Assembly: GCF_003207955.1 (NCBI RefSeq)
Contig: NZ_NOXG01000008.1
Coordinates: 49,308 to 113,307 of the forward strand
From: Novacetimonas pomaceti
GTDB lineage: Bacteria > Pseudomonadota > Alphaproteobacteria > Acetobacterales > Acetobacteraceae
Direction of reading: 5' to 3'
Length of the DNA: 64,000 bases
A model generated the notes under the pieces. That model saw nothing but the letters and a program-made list of their open reading frames with translations. It did not search any database and had not been told where the DNA came from. The position numbers were made by a program, and so were the translations under genes. The stretch's first letter is position 1, and each line of letters starts with the position of its first letter. Positions 54,854 to 63,035 of this stretch are shown piece after piece.

Positions 54854-54890
54854 GTCCCACGGGTGGGACGTGGCATCATAGCATGCCACG
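54854..54890. promoter_or_regulatory. Two adjoining perfect palindromes upstream of the copper operon
   Basis: GTCCCAC-GG..GTGGGAC (54854-54869) is followed directly by CGTGGCAT-CATAGC-ATGCCACG (54869-54890). They lie about 36 bases upstream of the first copper gene and 69 bases beyond the end of rfbF. They could be the rfbF-operon terminator or a binding site or leader structure of the copper operon. No T-run follows on either strand, which slightly favours a regulatory role. Confidence 0.4.
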
Positions 54891-54958
54891 ACATCCCCCT
54901 GTCCATCCCCCGGTTGCTCATCCCCGCGTGGGGACGTGCGTGCCACGCGGATGACGGA

Positions 54959-55723
54959 TCACCACATCCGCCATGGCGCGTTATGGGTCGCCCACAAATG
55001 TTCCAGATGGCGCTTGTCACGCAGCGTATCCATCGAATGCCAGAACCCGTCATGCTTGAGGGCCATCAACTGTCCGTCATTGGCCAGGCGTTCGAGGGGA
55101 CCACGTTCGAAAACGGTCTCGTCATCCTCAAGGTATTCAAACACAGATGGGGATAGCACGAAAAACCCCCCGTTGACGTATCCCTGTTCAATCGGTTTTT
55201 CACGAAAGGCGTTCACGCAGCCATTGACGATTTCCAGGGTGCCAAAACGCGCGGGCGGCCTGACCGCCGTGACCGTGGCGATGCGTCCATGGCTGTGATG
55301 GAAGTCGATGGTGGTGCGGACATCTATTTCCGCCACCCCGTCGCCATAGGTCATGCAGAACGGTTCATCCTGCAGATAGGGCTGCAGGCGGTGCAGTCGG
55401 CCGCCCGTCATGGTATCAAGGCCCGTATCAACCAGCGTCACGCGCCATGGTTCCGCATTGCGCCGCAGGGTGATGATGCTGTCGGACTGCATGTCGACCG
55501 TGATGTCCGAAGACAGGAGATGATAATGCGCGAAATACTGCTTTATCATTTCCGCCTTGTACCCCAGCGGGATCACGAAATCATTGATCCCCGCGCAGGA
55601 ATATATTTTCATGATGTGCCACAATATGGGGCGGCCACCAATTTCCACCATCGGCTTGGGACGGCTTTCGGTTTCTTCCATCAGACGGGTTCCGTAACCA
55701 CCGGACAGGATAACGGCTTTCAT
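54959..55723 (-). CDS. rfbF: Glucose-1-phosphate cytidylyltransferase
   Basis: Makes CDP-glucose from glucose 1-phosphate and CTP, the first step toward CDP-linked deoxy- and branched sugars. The nucleotidyltransferase N-terminus MKAVILSGGYGTRL and RPKPMVEIGGRPILWHIMKI are characteristic. CMTYGDGVAEID carries the metal-binding Asp, and KPIEQGYVNGGFFV and HDGFWHSMDTLRDK are RfbF-specific. 254 residues, as in the Salmonella and Yersinia enzymes. ATG 55723 is used; a longer frame to 55750 is less likely. It is the last gene of the minus-strand half of the sugar island. Its usual partner, CDP-glucose 4,6-dehydratase (RfbG), is not in the window. Confidence 0.95.
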   Translation of the reverse strand: MKAVILSGGYGTRLMEETESRPKPMVEIGGRPILWHIMKIYSCAGINDFVIPLGYKAEMIKQYFAHYHLLSSDITVDMQSDSIITLRRNAEPWRVTLVDTGLDTMTGGRLHRLQPYLQDEPFCMTYGDGVAEIDVRTTIDFHHSHGRIATVTAVRPPARFGTLEIVNGCVNAFREKPIEQGYVNGGFFVLSPSVFEYLEDDETVFERGPLERLANDGQLMALKHDGFWHSMDTLRDKRHLEHLWATHNAPWRMW

Positions 55724-55819
55724 GACCAATATTCTCCATATAGGCTTCATATGAAGCTGGATGACCTGTAATTCCCGTCCCGTTGACGAAAGGGGCGGTT
55801 CTGCTTTCCCGGGGCGATC

Positions 55820-56713
55820 CTATGTCGGCAGGTTAAGGCGACGCCGCCATGTGACCCGCACGCTCGGTAATGCGCGGCGCAGCCATTGCCCCATGCCGAT
55901 CTCCCCCCCCTCGCAGCGGAATCTCCAGTTGGAGACCATGTTTTCCATGACCGACAGGGGATAGAAATCCTCAAAGAAACGCAGTCCGTCCGTCGCGGCG
56001 AAACATTCAGCCAGGAAGGAGCCGCGTGGCGGGGCAAAGCGTTTCCATATGCCGATACGCACCATCTGGTCGTTCCACAGATGGAGCGTATAGGCCGAAG
56101 CGCACAGCTTCTCGCATTCCTGCCGATACTGCGGTAACAGCATTTTCCATGCCTCGCGGAAATGGATCGGAAAGAAATATTGCGGCGCATAGGAATCCTG
56201 CATGACCGCCTGACGGCCAAACAGCGATGTCAGCAGGCGGGGACCCGTCGCCCCCCACACCAGGTCCCGGTCACGCAGGGCAAGCGTTTCCTCGACCAGC
56301 CTGTCCAGCTTCGGGTTGTCGCGTTCCAGCCGCATGATCGCGCCGCATATGGACGTAGGATCCTCCTTTGCAATCAGCAGATCCCAGCGCGGCAGGTCGA
56401 GGCGACGCAGCATCAGCATGTCCGCGTCGACCCAGATATTGTCGGTCTTGTGGGAAAGTTCATAACGGAACAGGTCCGAGAAATGGCTGAGGTTCGGTTT
56501 TCCCCGGATCCTGAAACGCGTCATGTTTGAAGGATCGGTAATTTCCCGGGCGTCGCCGTTGACGACGCCCGGTGGCAGGTTTTCAATGGCTTCGTAACTA
56601 TAGAGCGTGAATATGTATCCATGCGCCACATATGAATTGATGCAGGCGGCTTCATAGGCGGAAAGCGCTCCTCCTCCCCAGAAAGTGGCAAACATCGGTT
56701 GAAAAAGCGTCAT
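55820..56713 (-). CDS. Glycosyltransferase-like protein with DxD motif
   Basis: About 297 residues beginning MTLFQPMFATFWGGGALSAY from ATG 56713 (AGGA 8 bases upstream). The segment LSHFSDLFRYEL followed by DNIWVDADMLMLRRLD is the DxD signature of the sugar-binding-region glycosyltransferases (Gly_transf_sug / alpha-1,4-GlcNAc-transferase-like, GT32-type). LVWGATGPRLLTSLF also fits that fold. No membrane segment. It likely adds a sugar from a nucleotide donor to the polysaccharide encoded here. Donor and acceptor are unknown. It lies between rfbF and the epimerase gene in one operon. Confidence 0.78.
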   Translation of the reverse strand: MTLFQPMFATFWGGGALSAYEAACINSYVAHGYIFTLYSYEAIENLPPGVVNGDAREITDPSNMTRFRIRGKPNLSHFSDLFRYELSHKTDNIWVDADMLMLRRLDLPRWDLLIAKEDPTSICGAIMRLERDNPKLDRLVEETLALRDRDLVWGATGPRLLTSLFGRQAVMQDSYAPQYFFPIHFREAWKMLLPQYRQECEKLCASAYTLHLWNDQMVRIGIWKRFAPPRGSFLAECFAATDGLRFFEDFYPLSVMENMVSNWRFRCEGGEIGMGQWLRRALPSVRVTWRRRLNLPT

Positions 56714-56759
56714 GAGTTCCATCCTGATATGATATGCGGCAACAGGCGGGCAGGCCTTT

Positions 56760-57806
56760 TCAGGCGCTTGCGGTCCACCGGAGGTCCATTCCCAGATATC
56801 CGGCATCGATCATGTATTTCAGGGCATGAAGCCGGATCAGGGAAGAATTTCTGAAATTCCTGTCTGCAAAACCGAAGTTGCGTAATCCCGCAACCAGTTC
56901 GGTGATCGTTTCCGCCAGGCTGACCTGCGGCAGGAAATCGGGCGCCAGGGTGCGGAACAGGGAAAAATCCACCTTGTAGGACCTTCGGTCCGGCGGGGCG
57001 TCGGTATTGATGCTGACGGTCGTGCCGGGAATATGCTCCGCCACGGCTTCCGCAAGGTCACGGACCGTATGGTTCCATTCATCAGACCCGGCGTTGACCA
57101 CCATGAAGGGCAGGCCCTGACGACGCGTGGCCGCCCATTCAATGGCGCGCGCCATGTCGCGGACATGAATCAGCGGGCGCCAGGGCGTGCCATCGCTGAG
57201 GACGACGATTTCGCCGGTCGTCAGGGCGCTGGCCACAAAATCATTGATGACCAGATCCAGTCTCAGGCGATCGGAAAAACCACAGGCCGTGGCAAAACGC
57301 AGGCATGTGACGGTCATATCGCCCAGTTCCATTTCCGCCAGTGCCTGCTCGGTCTCTATTTTTGAACGCGCATAGGCCGTAAGCGGCTCCACCGGGTCGG
57401 TTTCCTTCCGGGCCGGCCCGCTGGCCACGCCATATACACTGCAGCTGGAGGCGAAAACGAAATGCTTTACCCCGGCCTTTACCGCCATCCGGGCCAGATG
57501 GAGGCTGCCGCCACGATTGATCTGGTCCGTAACCTCCTCAAAGCGCGATCCCATCGGGTCGTTTGAAATGGCGGCAAGATGAATGACCGCATCCACCTCA
57601 TGCAGGAATTCATAAGAAATATCACGCACATCGCCAAAATACTGCATCTGCAGGGAAATTTCCGGCAAAGGCCCATGCGTGGTCAGGCATTGCCCGAAAA
57701 GGCAGAGGTCATATCCGGTAATGTGCGCGGTCGGGAAGCTTTTCCTCAGGTGCCGCACGACGACTGGCCCTATATACCCCATATTGCCTACCACAAGTAT
57801 GCGCAT
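56760..57806 (-). CDS. NAD-dependent epimerase/dehydratase (extended SDR)
   Basis: Nucleotide-sugar modifying enzyme of 348 residues. The Rossmann motif is GNMGYIG (residues 7-13), followed by HLAAISNDP, FASSCSVYG and the catalytic YARSK (Y145, K149). It probably reduces or epimerises a 4-keto sugar made from CDP-glucose. ATG 57806 lies about 9 bases after GGGAAG. First gene of the minus-strand half, 46 bases before the glycosyltransferase gene. It does not carry a recognisable CDP-glucose 4,6-dehydratase pattern, so assigning it as the missing dehydratase would be unsafe. Confidence 0.88.
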   Translation of the reverse strand: MRILVVGNMGYIGPVVVRHLRKSFPTAHITGYDLCLFGQCLTTHGPLPEISLQMQYFGDVRDISYEFLHEVDAVIHLAAISNDPMGSRFEEVTDQINRGGSLHLARMAVKAGVKHFVFASSCSVYGVASGPARKETDPVEPLTAYARSKIETEQALAEMELGDMTVTCLRFATACGFSDRLRLDLVINDFVASALTTGEIVVLSDGTPWRPLIHVRDMARAIEWAATRRQGLPFMVVNAGSDEWNHTVRDLAEAVAEHIPGTTVSINTDAPPDRRSYKVDFSLFRTLAPDFLPQVSLAETITELVAGLRNFGFADRNFRNSSLIRLHALKYMIDAGYLGMDLRWTASA

Positions 57807-58171
57807 GGATTTTTTCTTCCCGGCTCGGGTGATGAAAAATAATTCGTCTTGAACGATCCCCATGACACGGAGATCGGGCGGGGAACCCGGGGCATATACC
57901 GTTCCATGCAGGCAACATCAGCGAACAGGACCCGACGTTGCATGCGAAGCCCCATTTTCCTTTTGCTGGGATCAGGAACGTTATGATGTCGACGGAGTTT
58001 TATCGACGAGAAAACAAATTCCGCGAACATGTCTTCTACAATAGGTAGGTCCTGTATGAATCCCAGGAAGGAATCTTCTATTTCCCCGTGTTCATCATGT
58101 TGGAATCCAAGGAAAAGAATATCCGCCCGTATTTCAGGTTCCCTGTCCTTGCGTGCAGGAATACAGCCATC
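57807..58171. other. Divergent intergenic region of the sugar island
   Basis: 365 bases between oppositely transcribed halves of the island, probably holding promoters for both. No convincing gene, terminator or operator was found. Open frames here are short and lack ribosome-binding sites. Confidence 0.45.
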
Positions 58172-58903
58172 ATGAAATCAGCAATGAAATTTCCGGAATA
58201 TGAATTTCCCGATAATGGCGTGGCCTTGGTCACCGGGGCGGGAAGCGGGATCGGCCGGGCAGTTGCCCTTGCGCTGCATCAGGCGGGTTTTCACGTCATC
58301 CTTGCCGGGCGCAGGCGGGAAGTGCTTGAAGCATTGGCCCGAATCCTTGGAAATGAACGGGCCAGCATCTGGGCTGTGGACATAACACGGGAAAATGCCC
58401 TCCCCCCTTTCATTTCCGCCATCCCGAAGCTGGAGGTGCTGGTCCATGCGGCAGGCATGTTCTGCGCGGACAGCATTGATCGCATTTCCCCCGAGGCCCG
58501 CGACCGCCTCATGGCGGTTAATGTCCATGCTCCGCTGAAGCTGTCGAACCTGTTCCTGCCTGCCCTAAAAGCCGCACGCGGGCAGATCGTGTTCATCAAT
58601 TCAACCGCGGTCATGGGATCACGCATTCACACGGACGCCTATGCCGCCAGTAAATATGCATTGAAACAGGAAGCTGGCCGTCTGAGGGAACAGGTCAGGG
58701 AAAAAGGCATCCGTATCCTGAACATCTATCCCGGAAGGACGCAAACCCCGATGCAAAGCGAGGTCCTGCGGACGGAAGGGCGTCCGGACGCTGTCATTCC
58801 GATGCTCCAACCCCATGATATCGCTGAAATCATCATGGGGTGCATTTCATTTTCCCGCAGGGCGGACATCACGGATATCGTCGTCCGGCCGGCCACCAAC
58901 TAA
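58172..58903 (+). CDS. Classical SDR family oxidoreductase
   Basis: 243-residue short-chain dehydrogenase/reductase. The cofactor motif is TGAGSGIG (residues 21-28), followed by HAAGMF as the NAAG equivalent, INSTAVMG, and the catalytic YAASK (Y157, K161). NIYPGRTQTPM follows as usual. ATG 58172 is used with AGGA 11 bases upstream; ATG 58184 is an alternative. As the first plus-strand gene of the island it may act as the ketoreductase in branched-sugar synthesis, but SDR substrates cannot be read from sequence. Confidence 0.9.
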   Translation: MKSAMKFPEYEFPDNGVALVTGAGSGIGRAVALALHQAGFHVILAGRRREVLEALARILGNERASIWAVDITRENALPPFISAIPKLEVLVHAAGMFCADSIDRISPEARDRLMAVNVHAPLKLSNLFLPALKAARGQIVFINSTAVMGSRIHTDAYAASKYALKQEAGRLREQVREKGIRILNIYPGRTQTPMQSEVLRTEGRPDAVIPMLQPHDIAEIIMGCISFSRRADITDIVVRPATN

Positions 58904-59068
58904 GGCCCCGCAACATCCATCCACATTCTGGCATTGCGAAAAAAAAGCCCGCGCCTGTTTCATACAATATTTTCATGCCTGCGGAACCTTTAGGAATGGT
59001 TTCGCTTAAGCAAGCACCATAGAGCGTTTTCTGATCCTCCAACGAATAACACGATTGTGATCTCATAA

Positions 59069-59614
59069 ATGCTTTTCCAGTCGACAGAAATACATGATGC
59101 CAGGGAAATCATCCTTCCACGACATAAGGATGAGCGAGGATCTTTTGGACGTATATTCGATCGGGATATGTTCATGGATCATGGCATAACATGTGAATTC
59201 ATACAGTTCAGCATTTCCCGTACGAAGCATGCAGGGACATTGCGGGGCATGCATTACCAGAAAGCCCCTTACGCTGAAGACAAGCTTGTTTATTGTATCC
59301 GGGGGGCAATACACGACGTAATCTGCGATTTGCGTCCAGAATCCCCGACATACATGAAGTGTCAGGGCTTTCATCTCAGCGACCAGAATAACAGGATGAT
59401 CTATATCCCGGCCGGCTGTGCGCATGGCTTCCAGACCATGGAAGACAATGCAGAAGTATTATATGCCATGTCGAATATATATTCTGAAAATCATGCATAT
59501 GGCATTCGTTTCGATGATCCTATACTTGGAATTACATGGGCTCGTCCTGTTTCGTGTATATCCGCGAAGGATCTGGATTGGCCCCCTTATGCGCCAGCAT
59601 CATTGGTGGACTGA
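59069..59614 (+). CDS. dTDP-4-dehydrorhamnose 3,5-epimerase family protein (RmlC-like)
   Basis: Cupin-fold epimerase for 4-keto sugar nucleotides, 181 residues. The signature segments are HKDERGSFGRIFDRDMF and TLRGMHYQ with catalytic His H62. KLVYCIRGAIHDVICDLRP and IPAGCAHGFQTMEDNAEVLY follow. With rfbF nearby and no rmlA/rmlB in the window it more likely acts on a CDP-sugar than on dTDP-rhamnose. The start has only a weak ribosome-binding site. The sequence is AT-richer than the glycogen genes. Confidence 0.9.
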   Translation: MLFQSTEIHDAREIILPRHKDERGSFGRIFDRDMFMDHGITCEFIQFSISRTKHAGTLRGMHYQKAPYAEDKLVYCIRGAIHDVICDLRPESPTYMKCQGFHLSDQNNRMIYIPAGCAHGFQTMEDNAEVLYAMSNIYSENHAYGIRFDDPILGITWARPVSCISAKDLDWPPYAPASLVD

Positions 59615-59678
59615 AAATGACGCTGTTTCGATGTTCCTGAAACCTGCAAAGCCACATCTGTCATAATGGATGGTTCTC

Positions 59679-60974
59679 ATGGAAAACGTGGTACATTCGC
59701 CCTTCCGCGACAAATCGCAGCTTTACTCCGCGATCCCGCATTCAGCAATCGGCGCCTGCCGTCTTTGCGCGACCCCGCTGCAACGCAGCGTCGTGGACCT
59801 TGGCCTTTCGCCTCTGGCGAATTCGTTCATCAAGCCGGAACTGCAGAACAGCATGGAGGCATTTTATCCCCTTCATGCCTTTATCTGTGAAAAGTGTTTT
59901 CTGGTCCAGTTGTCGGAATTCGAGTCACCACAGTCGATATTTGGCGATTACATCTATTTTTCATCCTATTCCGAAAGCTGGCTGCAGCATGCAAGGAATT
60001 ATGTGAAAAAACAGATCGATCGATTTGGTCTGGATGGAAAGTCCCTGGTTGTCGAGGTGGCCAGCAATGATGGCTATCTGCTGCAATATGTCAAAGAGGC
60101 CGGGATCAGGACCCTCGGTGTCGAGCCGGCGGCCAACGTTGCCGAAATTTCCGTATCAAAAGGCATTGCAACGGAAGTTGCCTTTTTCGGGGAGCAGACG
60201 GCCACCCGGCTGAAATCGGAAGGATATGCGGCCGACATGATGGTTGCGAACAATGTCGTTGCACATGTTCCTGATCTTCATGATTTCCTCGAAGGGTTCA
60301 GGATACTTCTTGCCCCGAAGGGGATCGTGACATTCGAATTCCCGCATCTGTTGCGGCTGATAAAGGAATATCAGTTCGATACCATTTACCACGAACATTT
60401 TTCCTATCTGTCGCTACAGGTCATCCGCCGTGCCCTTGCCGTGCATGGGCTTCGTGTTTTCGATGTCGAGCAGCTTCCGACGCATGGCGGGTCCCTGAGG
60501 GTATTTGCAACACATAAGGATAATGCAGAGCAGCAGGAAAGTCCTGCCGTGGAAATGATCTGCACGGAGGAAAAGGAATTCGGGCTCGAGGACTTTGCGA
60601 CTTATGAGAAGTTTGCGCGAACCGTGATCGACATAAAGTGCGGTTTGCTGGATTTCCTCATCACGTCGCATCGCAACGGAAAGGTGGTGGTGGGTTACGG
60701 GGCGCCAGCCAAGGGCAATACACTGCTGAATTACTGTGGCGTTGGTCCGGAACTCATCCCCTTTACGACCGATGCCAGCCCCTACAAACAGAACATGCTC
60801 CTGCCCGGCACGCGCATTCCTGTTCTTTCCCCCGAAGCCATTCGTGAACAGAGACCGGATTTTGTCCTGATCCTTCCATGGAATCTCAGGAACGAGATTG
60901 TCGGAAGCCTGTCTTATATCCGTGAATGGGGTGGGAAATTTGTAATCCCGATACCCCGGATTGAAATTTTCTGA
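59679..60974 (+). CDS. SAM-dependent sugar C-methyltransferase (TylCIII/NovU/TcaB9 type)
   Basis: Transfers a methyl group to a ring carbon of a nucleotide-linked 4-keto-deoxysugar, making a branched sugar. An N-terminal zinc site has CRLC (near residue 27) and CEKC. The SAM motif is VVEVASNDGYLLQYV. The catalytic block DTIYHEHFSYLS keeps the Glu-His pair known in TcaB9. The C-terminal nucleotide-binding domain includes VVGYGAPAKGNTLLNY. About 431 residues, the full three-domain length. ATG 59679 has GGATGG just upstream; ATG 59670 is also possible. It strongly suggests that the island makes a C-methyl-branched sugar. Confidence 0.92.
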   Translation: MENVVHSPFRDKSQLYSAIPHSAIGACRLCATPLQRSVVDLGLSPLANSFIKPELQNSMEAFYPLHAFICEKCFLVQLSEFESPQSIFGDYIYFSSYSESWLQHARNYVKKQIDRFGLDGKSLVVEVASNDGYLLQYVKEAGIRTLGVEPAANVAEISVSKGIATEVAFFGEQTATRLKSEGYAADMMVANNVVAHVPDLHDFLEGFRILLAPKGIVTFEFPHLLRLIKEYQFDTIYHEHFSYLSLQVIRRALAVHGLRVFDVEQLPTHGGSLRVFATHKDNAEQQESPAVEMICTEEKEFGLEDFATYEKFARTVIDIKCGLLDFLITSHRNGKVVVGYGAPAKGNTLLNYCGVGPELIPFTTDASPYKQNMLLPGTRIPVLSPEAIREQRPDFVLILPWNLRNEIVGSLSYIREWGGKFVIPIPRIEIF

Positions 60975-61025
60975 ATTAAACACAGTCCCCCATGATTTTG
61001 GGAAATTTATCAGGGAACCGATCCT

Positions 61026-61985
61026 GTGGTTGATGTGCCGCGATACGCCGTTCTGTTCCGCACCCATACATGGGACAGTTTTGTCGAGCGTCAGTTTTTC
61101 CGGCTTCAGTCACTGATCGACCAGGGCGACCTGTTCGTGGTTGTCAATAATACGTCGGGGAAAACCAGGATTCCAGATACGCTCCGGGTTGTCGGGTTTC
61201 AGGAATCCGATTTCGGGAAAATGGGCCTGGCCGATGGCGGCGAAGGAAACCTGATGTGGTATAATGTGGATTATGCATTATACTTTTTCATGAATATATA
61301 TGACGATTATGATTATTACGTACTGTTTGAATATGATGTCCGTGGGAACGTTAATTTTGATGAACTGATAAAAAAGGTTCACGACAACAGAAGCGATCTT
61401 GTCGGGGTGACCGCAAGTGGCGCTTTCAATAAATGGTGGTTTTTTCAATCATGTGTCGGCGTTTACGAGGAAAAGGAGCTGGTAAAGACATTCCTGCAGA
61501 TCGGTATTTTTTCCAGACGTGCCGTATCCCTGCTCCTGCGGCGACGTCTGGAAATGTCGGCACAGTTTCGTTCCGGAATGCTGATGAACTGGCCCCATTG
61601 TGAAGCATTCATTCCAATAGAAATAAGAAAGGCAGGCTATCGCTTTTCGGATCTGTCCAGTTATGTAAACGTGAACCGTTACAGTCATGAACCCGCACAC
61701 CTTGAAGAAGATACCAATTTTCTTGAAGAAAACGAGATCATTCACCCGGTTCTCGATACAAAACGGTATATCCTGAGCACGATCCGGTATGAAGGACGGC
61801 CGGAAAAGTTTTTCATTCCATCAAGTTCTTTTGGAAAGAAACTTCGCCGCTTTCCCGTAAGCAGCTATGGTGTTCCTTTGTTTCATGCCCTGAAAAAGCG
61901 GGCAAAACTGCTTTTCTCCCTGCTGGGTGAAAAAATATTTTCGTACCGTATCGGCAGGTTCAGAAAAATAAAAGAAGAATTCTGA
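61026..61985 (+). CDS. Uncharacterised protein, possibly glycosyltransferase-like
   Basis: 319 residues from GTG 61026 (AGGGA 9 bases upstream). No family is recognised with confidence. The N-terminus (RYAVLFRTHTWDSFVERQFF, then a DLFVVVNNTSG strand) and DYYVLFEYDVRGN, an acidic motif after a hydrophobic strand, resemble a GT-A glycosyltransferase core. A later block NWPHCEAFIPIEIRKAGYRF also looks transferase-like. The tail is basic (KKRAKLLF... RKIKEEF) and may touch the membrane. It is AT-rich like its neighbours. Context points to a polysaccharide role. Confidence 0.72.
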   Translation: MVDVPRYAVLFRTHTWDSFVERQFFRLQSLIDQGDLFVVVNNTSGKTRIPDTLRVVGFQESDFGKMGLADGGEGNLMWYNVDYALYFFMNIYDDYDYYVLFEYDVRGNVNFDELIKKVHDNRSDLVGVTASGAFNKWWFFQSCVGVYEEKELVKTFLQIGIFSRRAVSLLLRRRLEMSAQFRSGMLMNWPHCEAFIPIEIRKAGYRFSDLSSYVNVNRYSHEPAHLEEDTNFLEENEIIHPVLDTKRYILSTIRYEGRPEKFFIPSSSFGKKLRRFPVSSYGVPLFHALKKRAKLLFSLLGEKIFSYRIGRFRKIKEEF

Positions 61986-62010
61986 TTGAAATCACAATAG
62001 GGCATTCGGC

Positions 62011-62982
62011 ATGAAATCCGGTTACATGGCAGTGATATTGTTGTCGGGACTATTGGGAATACAGGGCACCGCGCTGGCGGCATCCGGGGGCATGGATGCG
62101 GTATCCAACCTGCCTGCGGCGTTGAAATCCTGTTACAGCGGGCATGGTCCGTGCATCATCAACCTGTCGGGCCGGACCGTGCATCTGACACATGGCGTGG
62201 TCATCAATCCCCTGCGTGTCACGTTGCAGGACGGTCTGATCGATGCGTCTGCCCTGCCTGCGGGCGAGGCGGCGCTGACGGTCAGCACCGATAGCGAAAC
62301 TGTTTCCGATTATGGATCATTCCTTCATTATATCAAGGGGATACGCCTGATCGGAAATGAAAACGCCGATGGGATCGTCTTCAACAGCGTCCATAATGAC
62401 AATATACTTGCGGCTGCGATGACATTGGAAAACATGTCCATTTCCGGTTTCCGCCGGGGAATTACGTTCGCCAATCACTGTTACGGATTTGGCCTGTCCC
62501 ATATCCAGATATTCAATAACAAGACCGGTATATACACGGCGCCTGCGGTTCAGGACGCGGGGGAACGCATCACGTTCGTTGATGTCGGTGTCTTCAACAA
62601 CCAGTTGGGGATCGATGACGAAGGCGGGTTCGAGATGGACTGGGTTGGTGGTCATTGGGATTATAATGGCAGGACGGCCATTTTGTCCGCGCTGGTCGAA
62701 TTTGACGGCCATATTGAAATCGGACCGTCCACCCAGCCTGTCATCGAATTGCGTGCCTTGCCAAACATGGTGGCATCCCAGCTGTACATGACCCCCGGAT
62801 CGTTCGTCATGGTCAATGGCTATAACGGAAAACCGACGTCAGATGCCTGGATATCATCCAACAGCCCTTATAACGTCGTGCAGTTTCCTTTCAATACATG
62901 GGGCGTGACAGGCCGGGATGGGGTCATGAAAGGTCCGGGAAAGGTCCAGGCACCGGTCAGTGGTCCCTTTACGCCGCACTAG
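62011..62982 (+). CDS. Exported protein with parallel beta-helix-like repeats
   Basis: 323 residues. A signal peptide (MKSGYMAVILLSGLLGIQGT...ALA) is followed by successive short strands with Asn/Gly turns, such as IKGIRLIGNENADGIVFNS, LENMSISGFRRGITFAN and LSHIQIFNNKTGIYTAP. This is the pattern of right-handed parallel beta-helix proteins (pectate-lyase or glycan-lyase fold). No catalytic signature is evident. It may bind, trim or modify the exopolysaccharide encoded by the island. It lies 25 bases after the preceding gene and 53 bases before the DUF4910 gene. Confidence 0.75.
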   Translation: MKSGYMAVILLSGLLGIQGTALAASGGMDAVSNLPAALKSCYSGHGPCIINLSGRTVHLTHGVVINPLRVTLQDGLIDASALPAGEAALTVSTDSETVSDYGSFLHYIKGIRLIGNENADGIVFNSVHNDNILAAAMTLENMSISGFRRGITFANHCYGFGLSHIQIFNNKTGIYTAPAVQDAGERITFVDVGVFNNQLGIDDEGGFEMDWVGGHWDYNGRTAILSALVEFDGHIEIGPSTQPVIELRALPNMVASQLYMTPGSFVMVNGYNGKPTSDAWISSNSPYNVVQFPFNTWGVTGRDGVMKGPGKVQAPVSGPFTPH

Positions 62983-63035
62983 AAAATGCGCGCGCCCTGT
63001 ATTTTTCTCCGTCAGAAGAAAGGCATGTTCCTGAT

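Noticed and set aside
56760..57806. Idea that the NAD-dependent epimerase gene is the missing CDP-glucose 4,6-dehydratase
   Set aside because: It has the general extended-SDR motifs but none of the sequence features I associate with RfbG, so the specific assignment is not supported.
57788..58030. An 80-codon minus-strand frame in the divergent gap of the sugar island
   Set aside because: It largely overlaps the epimerase start and leader and shows no ribosome-binding site or conserved motif.
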